Shown here: piece after piece, positions 36,224 through 43,470 of the stretch
How the letters are laid out: the number at the start of each line of letters is the position of its first letter
Position numbering within the stretch: the first letter of the stretch is position 1
The notes under the pieces: generated by a model
Told to the model about the DNA's origin: nothing
The model's input: the letters and a program-made list of their open reading frames with translations, nothing else
The model's database searches: none
DNA from: an uncultured Alistipes sp.
GTDB taxonomy: Bacteria > Bacteroidota > Bacteroidia > Bacteroidales > Rikenellaceae
Assembly (NCBI GenBank): GCA_947623965.1
Contig: CANQIF010000015.1
Span: 1 to 48,025, forward strand
Direction: 5' to 3'
DNA: 48,025 bases
Program-made: the position numbers and the translations under genes

Positions 36224-36616
36224 TCATGCCTGAAACTTTGGTGCCGCCGTGCCATTGACATTCAGCGAAAAGAAGATGCTCGCTTTCTCTTTTCGCAAGT
36301 ACAGTCTTTCAAGGATGGCATTGCGCACCTGCTCCGCTCCGAATGAATTGATACGGAAAGCAAGAGCCGCTATCATCGGGAAGCCGAACACATCGGCATA
36401 ATATCCGTTTTCCAACTGAACATATTTCTGCACCTCGTATTCTTTCAGGACACCGCTTTTATACACGGCTCTGACAGCGGCACGGAGCGTCGGGGCGACT
36501 ACCCCGAACAACTCCACCAATTCCATTTCAGACATCCAAACAATTCCATTCGGAGCATCAGGCAGTATTACCGTGCCACATTCTGCTATTGTTATGATAC
36601 CTCTTTTCATACTCAT
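36224..36616 (-). CDS. Conserved hypothetical protein of Bacteroides mobile elements
   Basis: 130 residues. It reads MSEMELVELFGVVAPTLRAAVRAVYKSGVLKEYEVQKYVQLENGYYADVFGFPMIAALAFRINS, which looks like a winged helix-turn-helix (about 27-75), similar in style to RhuM/virulence-type proteins found beside integrases. It overlaps the 3' end of the integrase gene by 59 bases (or 53 from the second Met), so it is translated with it. It could be an excision or regulatory factor; no family function is certain. Confidence 0.7.
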   Translation of the reverse strand: MSMKRGIITIAECGTVILPDAPNGIVWMSEMELVELFGVVAPTLRAAVRAVYKSGVLKEYEVQKYVQLENGYYADVFGFPMIAALAFRINSFGAEQVRNAILERLYLRKEKASIFFSLNVNGTAAPKFQA

Positions 36617-37835
36617 GCCATTTTATACCGTTAAACGCCTTGCTCAGTTTGTTCCCGAACATCGTCAGGTCGTTGTCGAGTTTTTGCGTGGTTATCTTCG
36701 CATAGATTTGGGTCGTGACAATGTTCGTGTGTCCCAATACACGGCTCACGCTCTCGATGGGCATCCCCTTGGTCAAAGCCAGCGTTCCGAAGGTATGGCG
36801 CGCTGAATGGTAGGAGATTGACTTCTCTATACCACATTCCTTTATGACCTTTTTCAACTGCTTGCACATTGTCCAGTAGTTGATTTCGCCGAATACAGAC
36901 TTGCCGTCTGAACGGTTCTTGTGACGTTCGATAATTTGTAGCGGAATGTCGAGCAGCTTCACCTGAAAAGGCACATCCGTCTTGTGGCGTTTGCCGATTA
37001 TCCATTTCTCGCCGTTCACCTCTACAATCTCATCCGTCGTCAGTTCCTTCATGTCCACGAAACTTAATGCGGTGAAGCAGGCGAAGATGAACAAGTCCCG
37101 GACAAGCGTGAGCGTAGGACTTTCAAACTCATGCATCATGACGGTCTTTATCTCGTCTTCCGTCAGGTACTCACGATCCTTTACATTCGGGCTGATGTGG
37201 AACTGTGCAAATGGGTTTCTCGGTATCAGCCCGTTATAATGAGCTCGCATCACGACACCTTTCAGCCACATACAGTGCAGCCAAATGGTAGCGTTCTTCA
37301 ATCCTCGTTCTGCCGTCAGATAGGCGGCAAACTCCTTGATGAAGTCCGGCGTGAGTTCCAGCATCGACATATCATTGCGCTTATAGAACGACTTGATAAA
37401 CGCCGCCACATAGTTCCTTGCCCTTGCCATCACCTTGTACGTCTCGATACTGCGGTCTTTGCCGACACGCTTGAGGAGGTTGGCACAGTCCTTGTCGAAA
37501 GTATTGATGAGAGTCTCGTACTCCGTGCCGATACCCTGATAGGCATTGCGCACCATTTCCGCCGTAACGAATGCCTCACGGTCGGAAATGCGCTGGTAGT
37601 GCTTGATGATTTGCGCCTTGATGTTGTCAAGCGCGAGGTTGATGTCCCGTGCCTCGCGGCTCTTCCCTTTCGCCTTGTTGCCTTTCACGTCCCAGAGCGT
37701 CTTGGGGATGCTCTGCTTGCAACTGAACTGTGCCACAGTCCCGTTGATTGTAACCCGTCCCATGATGGGAACAATGCCGTTTTTCTCCTTGCTGCCGTTC
37801 ACATAGAACAGCACTTTGAATGTGCTTCTTGCCAT
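36558..37835 (-). CDS. Tyrosine recombinase/integrase of the mobile element
   Basis: 425 residues, the usual Bacteroidetes form with an Arm-type N-terminal domain (1-100), SAM-like core-binding domain (about 105-210) and catalytic domain. In the catalytic domain the Lys of the beta hairpin (282-286, KRHKT), His343-x-x-Arg346 (HSARHTFG), His369 (LGHTN) and nucleophile Tyr378 (TTQIYAKI) are present. Where the first catalytic Arg is expected (FTALSFVD) there is Ser258, as known for the CTnDOT integrase. It should integrate and excise the element. A promoter box is at 37852-37859. Confidence 0.92.
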   Translation of the reverse strand: MARSTFKVLFYVNGSKEKNGIVPIMGRVTINGTVAQFSCKQSIPKTLWDVKGNKAKGKSREARDINLALDNIKAQIIKHYQRISDREAFVTAEMVRNAYQGIGTEYETLINTFDKDCANLLKRVGKDRSIETYKVMARARNYVAAFIKSFYKRNDMSMLELTPDFIKEFAAYLTAERGLKNATIWLHCMWLKGVVMRAHYNGLIPRNPFAQFHISPNVKDREYLTEDEIKTVMMHEFESPTLTLVRDLFIFACFTALSFVDMKELTTDEIVEVNGEKWIIGKRHKTDVPFQVKLLDIPLQIIERHKNRSDGKSVFGEINYWTMCKQLKKVIKECGIEKSISYHSARHTFGTLALTKGMPIESVSRVLGHTNIVTTQIYAKITTQKLDNDLTMFGNKLSKAFNGIKWHEYEKRYHNNSRMWHGNTA

Positions 37836-37851
37836 ACTCGTTTTTTGATTG

Positions 37852-37859
37852 CAAAGTTA
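37852..37859 (-). promoter_or_regulatory. TAnnTTTG promoter box for the integrase
   Basis: TAACTTTG on the minus strand, 17 bases before the ATG. It is flanked by an inverted pair ACTCGTT (37836-37842) and AACGAGT (37866-37872), a possible operator. Confidence 0.55.
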
Positions 37860-37943
37860 AATATCAACGAGTTAGACCTTGTAAGCCAACCGAAGCCACA
37901 AGCTGCCAGTTTCGGTGGCAAGTGTTAAAAATCACTTTCCGGC

Positions 37944-37962
37944 GGGTAACGATTTGAAAACC
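37944..37962 (+). repeat. Candidate right attachment site
   Basis: GGGTAACGATTTGAAAACC shares nine leading bases and 16 of 19 in all with 22399-22417. It lies just outside the integrase gene, as attachment sites do. The backbone composition resumes within the next ~150 bases. Confidence 0.3.
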
Positions 37963-38099
37963 ATTCTGCTTCATAATTCCGCTTTCCTTTGCGTTACCCG
38001 ATTTTTGCCGCTGTCACCGTCTGGCTTCGCAAATGCCTTTCCTCTAAGCCATTCAGTGCCATTTCTTCCGTTTTATGCGGTTATTCCAGAGATTTTTCG

Positions 38100-38107
38100 T
38101 ATATTTG
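38100..38107 (+). promoter_or_regulatory. TAnnTTTG promoter box for the GH28-GH106 operon
   Basis: TATATTTG, 59 bases before the GH28 start. It marks return to the chromosomal backbone. Confidence 0.6.
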
Positions 38108-38166
38108 TTATCCCGTTTTGAACCCGATCCCGAATATACCGAGATAAAGAACAATATAGATAGATC

Positions 38167-39642
38167 ATGAACCGATTTGCCCTCCTTTTTTCCGGGCTGC
38201 TGCTGACGATCCCGACGCTTTCGCAGGCCGCTGTCCCCTCTGCTGCCGTCCCCTCCGCTGCCGCGAAACCTGCCGCGAATCCCGCTCCCGAATCCGCCCA
38301 ACCCGTCGCCGCCCTCGCCGCCCCCGCCGCCCCGAAGCATCGCTGTGCCGCGGCCTCCGTCGTGGATCGTTTCCCTGACGGCAAACCGATCTCCGACTGG
38401 TTCCGCGAAACCGAGCGTCCCGATTCGGCCCGCCTCGGCCGCCGCTACGTGGTGACCGACTACGGCGTGCAGCGCGACAGCCTGCTGCTGCAGACCGCGG
38501 CCCTGCAGGCCGTCATCGACCGTGCGGCCCGCGAGGGCGGCGGGGTGGTGGTGATCCCGCGCGGGGTCTTCCTCTCCGCATCGCTCTTTTTCCGCCCCGG
38601 AACCCACCTCTGGCTCGAGCGCGGCGCCGTCCTGAAGGGCAGCGACGACATCGGCGACTTCCCCGTCGTCCGCACCCGCATCGAGGGGCGCACGATAGAC
38701 TACTTCCCGGCGCTGGTCAATGCCGATTCGCTCGACGGTTTCACCATCGCGGGCGAGGGAACGCTCGACGGCAACGGGCTGCGCTACTGGAAATCCTTCT
38801 GGAAGCGGCGCGCCGTCGATCGCAAGTGCACGAACATCGCCGAGCTGCGACCCCGGCTGCTCTATCTCTCGAACTGCACGAATGCCCGCGTCGACGGCAT
38901 CACGATCCGCAACTCTCCTTTCTGGAGCACCCATTACTACCGCTGCGCCTACCTCAAGCTGACCGATCTGCGGATCACGTCGCCCTATGAACCCGTCAAA
39001 TCCCCCTCGACGGACGCCATCGACCTCGACGTCTGCCACGACGTCCTCATCAAGGGGTGTTACCTCTCGGTCAACGACGATGCGATCGCCCTGAAGGGGG
39101 GCAAGGGCCCCTGGGCCGACCGCGACCCCGACAACGGCGCCGTCTGCGACGTGCTGATCGAGGAGTGCACCTTCGGCTTCTGCCACAGCACGCTGACCTG
39201 CGGCAGCGAGTGCATCCACGCCCGCAACATCCTTCACCGCCGCTGCAAGGTGCACGACGCGCGGCTGCTGCTGAACCTCAAGCTGCGCCCCGATACGCCG
39301 CAGCGCTACGAGTATATCACGGTCGAGGATGCCTCGGGCGACGTGAAGCGCGTGCTGCACATCGCCCCCTGGCGCCAGTTCTTCGACCTCGGCGACCGCA
39401 AGGAGATGCCCCTTTCGTATGCCGGGCAGGTGACGCTGCGGCGGCTCGACCTCGATTGCGAGGTCTTCTTCGCCGTGCAGGCCTCGGAGCAGTACCGCCT
39501 GCGCGATTTTTACTTCGAGAAGCTCGACATCCGCGCCTCGAAGAACGGAGCCTATGATCCGCAGCTCATCTCGGGAAGCCGCTTCGAGCAGGTGACGGTC
39601 TCCTCGCCTGCCGCCGCTCCGACGCCCTCCCAGAACCAGTAA
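38167..39642 (+). CDS. Glycoside hydrolase family 28 (polygalacturonase-like)
   Basis: 491 residues with a signal peptide (MNRFALLFSGLLLTIPTLSQA) and an Ala/Pro-rich linker (about 22-57). The parallel beta-helix follows with the GH28 catalytic landmarks: STDAIDLD (in place of NTDG), NDDAIALK with the Asp pair, CGSE (in place of GHG) and LKLRPDT (in place of RIK). These changes are common in Bacteroidetes members acting on rhamnogalacturonan or with exo action. It should hydrolyse galacturonic acid links in pectin in the periplasm or at the surface. The GH106 gene begins 16 bases downstream, forming an operon; no SusCD pair is in the window. Confidence 0.88.
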   Translation: MNRFALLFSGLLLTIPTLSQAAVPSAAVPSAAAKPAANPAPESAQPVAALAAPAAPKHRCAAASVVDRFPDGKPISDWFRETERPDSARLGRRYVVTDYGVQRDSLLLQTAALQAVIDRAAREGGGVVVIPRGVFLSASLFFRPGTHLWLERGAVLKGSDDIGDFPVVRTRIEGRTIDYFPALVNADSLDGFTIAGEGTLDGNGLRYWKSFWKRRAVDRKCTNIAELRPRLLYLSNCTNARVDGITIRNSPFWSTHYYRCAYLKLTDLRITSPYEPVKSPSTDAIDLDVCHDVLIKGCYLSVNDDAIALKGGKGPWADRDPDNGAVCDVLIEECTFGFCHSTLTCGSECIHARNILHRRCKVHDARLLLNLKLRPDTPQRYEYITVEDASGDVKRVLHIAPWRQFFDLGDRKEMPLSYAGQVTLRRLDLDCEVFFAVQASEQYRLRDFYFEKLDIRASKNGAYDPQLISGSRFEQVTVSSPAAAPTPSQNQ

Positions 39643-39658
39643 CAACCCGACATCCGGC

Positions 39659-42448
39659 ATGAAACGTCTGCTCTTTGCCTTGCTCGCCGCGGCCGCATGG
39701 ACCGCCTGCGCTGACCGCGCGACTGCGTGGTACCCCGTCGAAAACGATCACAAACCCTTCCTGCGCTGGTGGTGGCTCGGCAGCGCCGTCGATGAGGAGG
39801 GGCTGACCTGGAACCTCGAAGCCTTTGCGAAACAGGGAATCGGAGGGGTCGAGATCACCCCGATCTACGGCGTGCAGGGCAACGAGGCGAACGAGGTCGA
39901 ATACCTCTCGCCCCGCTGGATGGAGCTGCTGCGCCACACGATCGCCGAGGGCGAACGGCTGGGGCTGCGGATCGACATGAACAACGGCACGGGCTGGCCC
40001 TTCGGCGGCCCGACGGTCGGTTGGGAGGAGGCGACGGGCCAGTTCTTCATCGAACGCTATACGCTGCGCGGCGGCGAACGGCTCCGCGGACCGCTCCGTC
40101 CGGGCGACCCCCGGCAGCGGGGATTGGCCAAGCTGCACTGCGTCGTGGCGATGCAGGGCGACCGGCAGATCGACCTCACGGAGCGCATCACGGCCGATAC
40201 CTGCCTCGACTGGCAGGCTGCGCCGGGCGAATGGCGCCTTTACGCCCTCTTCGCGGGCCGTTCGCGCTTCCGGGTCAAACGGGCTGCGCCGGGCGGCGAA
40301 GGGCTCGTCTTCAACCCCTACGACAGCTGCGCGCTGCATCACTACCTGACCCGTTTCGACGAGGCTTTCGCCGCGAGCGGCTGCCCCTGGCCGGCGATGC
40401 TCTTCAACGATTCGTTCGAGGCGCACAACGCCGACTGGGAGGACCGTCTGCCCGAACTCTTCGCGGCGCGTTACGGCTATCGGATCGAGGGGCACCTCGA
40501 CTGTTTGGCGGGCGACCGGCGCGACGACGAGGCGATGCGCGTGCTGGCGGACTACCGCGCGCTGCTCTCCGAGCTGCTGCTGACGGAGTTCACCGAGCCC
40601 TGGACCCGCTGGGCCCATCGGCACGGCGCCCGCACGCGCAACCAGGCCCACGGCTCGCCGGGCAACCTCATCGACCTCTATGCGGCGGTCGATGTTCCCG
40701 AATGCGAGAGCTACGGGCAGACCCCCTACCGGATCGACGACCTCCACCGCGACGGCATCTCGCGCCCGAACGACGGCGACCTCCCGGCCCTCAAATTCGC
40801 CTCCTCGGCGGCCCACCTCACAGGGAAGCGACGGACCTCGGCCGAGGCCCTGACATGGCTCTCGGAGCACTTCCGCACGGCGCTGTCGCTGTGCAAACCC
40901 GAGGTCGATCACCTCTTCGCCGCCGGCGTGAACCACCTCTGCTTCCACGGAGCCCCCTATACGCCTCCCGGCACCCCTTTCCCGGGATGGAAATTCTATG
41001 CGACGGTCGATCTGTCGCCCGCCAATCCCATTTGGCGCGATGCCGACGGCCTCTTCGCCTACGTGGCCCGCACGCAGGCTTTCCTCTCGGCCGGGGAGCC
41101 CGATGCCGATTTCCTGCTCTACTTCCCTGTCTGGGACATCTGGAGCGTGCCGCAGCGGCGCCCCTTCGTGCAGTTCGACATCCACCGCATGGAGCAGACG
41201 ATGCCCGCCTTCAAGGAGGCGGTGCGCGAGGTGCAGCGGGCGGGTTACGATGCCGACTACCTATCGGACCGCTGTCTGGCTTCGCTGACGGTCGACAGCG
41301 ACGGCTGGCTGCGGACGGAGGCGGGGACCGCCTATCGGGCGCTCGTCCTGCCGGCCTGCCGCGCATTGCCGCACGAGAGCCTCGGGCGGATCGCCGCGCT
41401 GGCGCGGGCCGGTGCCACGGTGGTCTTCGCCGACCGGCTGCCCGGGACGGTTCCCGGGCTGCACCGCCTCGCCGAGCGTGAGGAGGCCTTCCGCGACGCC
41501 CGGGCGCAGCTGCCCCCCGATCTTCCGTTCGACCGGCCGACGGTCACCCCCTGCGGCCGGGGGCGGATCGTCACGGGATGCGGCTATGCGGAGCTGCTGG
41601 CCGCGACGGGCGTGCGGCCCGAGCCCTTCCGCCGGACGGAGGGCGATCTGCTGCTGCGCCGCCGCAACGAGGCGGGCGGTTGCAACTACTTCCTCGCACA
41701 CCTGGCGCCGGGGGCGATTGACGGCTGGGTCGAGCTCGCGACGGAGGCCGAAGCGGTCGAAGTGTTCGACCCGATGACGGGCAGGCGGGGCATGGCCGCC
41801 GTCGAGCGCAGCGGGGAGACGACCCGCGTGCGGCTGCAGCTCCCTTCGGGCGGGTCGCTGCTGCTCAAGACCTTCCCGAAGCAGCCGGCGAAGCAGCCCG
41901 GACCGTGGCGTTGCCCGACGGCGGCAGGCGATCCGATCGTGCTCGACCGGGGATGGTCGATCGCCTTCGTCGATGCCGATCCCGCGGTCGAGGGCGTTTT
42001 TGCGACCGACACGCTGACCCAGTGGTGCGCGCTGCCCGACGAGCGGGCGCGCGAGACGGCCGGCACGGCGCGCTATGCGGTGTCGTTCGAGGTGCCGGAT
42101 CCGGCGGCGGCCGACGAATGGCTGCTCGATCTGGGCGATGTGCGCGAGAGCGCCCGCGTGCGGATCAACGGTGCCGAGGTCGCGACGCTCTGGGCCGTGC
42201 CCTACACCGTGCGGGTGGGACGCTGGCTGCGGCCGGGGACGAACCGGTTGGAGGTCGATGTGACGAACCTGCCCGCCAACCGCATCGCCGCCATGGAGCG
42301 CCGCGGCGAGGAGTGGCGCATCTTCCGGGATGCCAACATCAACAGCGTCGTACGGCCCAAGCCCTTCACTTTCGCCGACTGGCCGCCGGTCGAGAGCGGC
42401 CTGAATACCGCGGTGCGGCTCGTGCCGCAGCGCTTTGAGGAGCGGTAG
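39659..42448 (+). CDS. Glycoside hydrolase family 106 alpha-L-rhamnosidase, lipoprotein
   Basis: 929 residues. The signal (MKRLLFALLAAAAWTACAD) ends in a lipobox (WTAC). The N-terminal barrel has the GH106 hallmarks PFLRWWWLGSAVDEEGL, GIGGVEITPIYG and RIDMNNGTGWPFGGPTV, then FNDSFEAHNADWEDRLPELF, RNQAHGSPGNLIDLYAAVDVPECES and HLCFHGAPYTPPG. The C-terminal part (about 800-925) is a GH2-type sugar-binding jelly roll (WLLDLGDVRESARVRINGAEVATLWAVPYTV). It should release terminal rhamnose, complementing the GH28 enzyme on rhamnogalacturonan I. The length is normal for the family (about 900-1100). Confidence 0.9.
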   Translation: MKRLLFALLAAAAWTACADRATAWYPVENDHKPFLRWWWLGSAVDEEGLTWNLEAFAKQGIGGVEITPIYGVQGNEANEVEYLSPRWMELLRHTIAEGERLGLRIDMNNGTGWPFGGPTVGWEEATGQFFIERYTLRGGERLRGPLRPGDPRQRGLAKLHCVVAMQGDRQIDLTERITADTCLDWQAAPGEWRLYALFAGRSRFRVKRAAPGGEGLVFNPYDSCALHHYLTRFDEAFAASGCPWPAMLFNDSFEAHNADWEDRLPELFAARYGYRIEGHLDCLAGDRRDDEAMRVLADYRALLSELLLTEFTEPWTRWAHRHGARTRNQAHGSPGNLIDLYAAVDVPECESYGQTPYRIDDLHRDGISRPNDGDLPALKFASSAAHLTGKRRTSAEALTWLSEHFRTALSLCKPEVDHLFAAGVNHLCFHGAPYTPPGTPFPGWKFYATVDLSPANPIWRDADGLFAYVARTQAFLSAGEPDADFLLYFPVWDIWSVPQRRPFVQFDIHRMEQTMPAFKEAVREVQRAGYDADYLSDRCLASLTVDSDGWLRTEAGTAYRALVLPACRALPHESLGRIAALARAGATVVFADRLPGTVPGLHRLAEREEAFRDARAQLPPDLPFDRPTVTPCGRGRIVTGCGYAELLAATGVRPEPFRRTEGDLLLRRRNEAGGCNYFLAHLAPGAIDGWVELATEAEAVEVFDPMTGRRGMAAVERSGETTRVRLQLPSGGSLLLKTFPKQPAKQPGPWRCPTAAGDPIVLDRGWSIAFVDADPAVEGVFATDTLTQWCALPDERARETAGTARYAVSFEVPDPAAADEWLLDLGDVRESARVRINGAEVATLWAVPYTVRVGRWLRPGTNRLEVDVTNLPANRIAAMERRGEEWRIFRDANINSVVRPKPFTFADWPPVESGLNTAVRLVPQRFEER

Positions 42449-42642
42449 GGAACCGCGGCGGCAATTGCGCTCGGAAGAGCAGCTGCGGGAAGGTGTTTTG
42501 CGTCGGAATCGATCGCGCAGCGATCGGCGGGCCGCGCTTATAGTTTAGGTGGAAGAGCTTGTTGGTTACTTCGGTCGCTGTGCGACCGGCAGCCCGCAGC
42601 CGCCCCCGGGCGGAGGGCTGCTTCCTCGCGCAGCTCGAAAGC

Positions 42643-42670
42643 AAGCCCGTCCGCTCGGCTGCGGGCTTTT
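42643..42670 (+). terminator. Terminator-like hairpin ending a repeat P core (R5, first)
   Basis: AAGCCCG (42643-42649) pairs with CGGGCTT (42662-42668), followed by TTC. Confidence 0.5.
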
Positions 42671-43134
42671 CTTGTGGCTGGGTCGGTCCGTCAGGACCGT
42701 GCGGGCCGCAGCCTCTGCCCGGCGGAGGCTTGCATCTTTGCGTCCTGCAGGTCCGCTTGTGCAGGCCCGTCCGCTCGGTTGCGGGCTTGTCCTTGGCGGG
42801 AATCGGTCCGTCAGGACCGTGCGGGCCGCAGCTTCTGCCCGGCGGAGGCTTGCATCTTTGCGTCCTGCAGGTCCGCTTGTGCAGGCCCGTCCACTCGGCT
42901 GCGGGCTTGGCCGTCAGGTTCGACCTCGCCAGAGGTCGGCGGGCCGCAGCCTGGGGGCGGCGGAGGCCCGCAGCTCGCGTCCCGCAGGTCCGCGTCGTAC
43001 GGCCCTCCGCAGGCTGCGCCCGAATATAATTTTGAATCTTTAATTTTGCATTTTGAATTTGCGGCTTCGATAAGAAGCCGCAGCAGCCCGCAGCCGCCCT
43101 CTGGCGGAGGGCTGCTCTCGCGCTGCTCGAAAGC

Positions 43135-43162
43135 AAGCCCATCCGCTCGGCTGCGGGCTTTT
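43135..43162 (+). terminator. Terminator-like hairpin ending a repeat P core (R5, second)
   Basis: AAGCCC (43135-43140) pairs with GGGCTT (43155-43160), followed by TTC. Confidence 0.5.
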
Positions 43163-43458
43163 CTTGTGGCTGGGCCGGTCCGTCAGGACCGTGCGGGCCG
43201 CAGCCTCCCGGCAGCGGAGGCCCGCAGTTCGTACCCGAACATGCGCCCTCCGCAGGCTGCTGCCCGAATATAATTTTGAATATTGAATTTTGAATCATGA
43301 ATTTGCGATTCTGGTAAGGAATCGCAGCGGGCCGCAGCCTCCGCCCGGCGGAGGCCCGCAGTTCGTATCCGAACATGCGCCCTCCGCAGGCCGCGGCCCG
43401 ATTCATCATTCTGCCTTCCCTGCGAAACTCCGTATTTTTCTTTTTCGGATTTTCATCG

Positions 43459-43466
43459 TACATTTG
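43459..43466 (+). promoter_or_regulatory. TAnnTTTG promoter box for uvrC
   Basis: TACATTTG ends only four bases before the uvrC ATG (43471). If it is the -7 element, transcription would begin at or next to the start codon, giving a leaderless mRNA. Confidence 0.55.
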
Positions 43467-43470
43467 CCGG

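Larger units (their letters stand above)
22399..37962. mobile_element. Integrative mobilizable element with restriction-modification cargo
   Basis: About 15.6 kb of AT-richer DNA interrupting the GC-rich backbone between the GNAT and GH28 genes. It carries a tyrosine recombinase at its right end, a primase, an SF3-type helicase, MobC, a relaxase and an oriT-like hairpin, but no conjugation machinery, so it would be mobilized by a helper element. Cargo (22731-31901) is AT-richer than the mobilization half, suggesting separate origins. The ends are set by an imperfect direct repeat and are tentative. Confidence 0.8.
42505..43400 (+). repeat. Modular GC-rich repeat region R5 (plus orientation), largest
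   Basis: Successive units with hairpins at 42510-42526 (CGATCGC/GCGATCG), 42572-42588 (CGGTCGC/GCGACCG), 42684-42699 and 42804-42819 (CGGTCC/GGACCG), 42921-42938 (CGACCTC/GAGGTCG), 43061-43081 (GCGGCTTC/GAAGCCGC), 43176-43191 (CGGTCC/GGACCG) and 43305-43325 (GCGATTC/GAATCGC). AT ladders at 43025-43060 and 43270-43304. Two units (from 42684 and 42804) are almost identical, 120 bases apart. The region follows the GH106 gene on the same strand. Confidence 0.88.

Noticed and set aside
42505..43400. CRISPR array or diversity-generating element in the repeat regions
   Set aside because: Unit lengths and modules vary, the variable parts are self-complementary hairpins, and no cas or reverse transcriptase gene is present.
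42366..43463. Minus-strand ORF of 365 codons with repeated peptides (RTCRTQRCKPPPG, GPHGPDGP)
   Set aside because: It lies wholly in repeat region R5; the peptide repeats only mirror the DNA repeats, and other frames are equally open.
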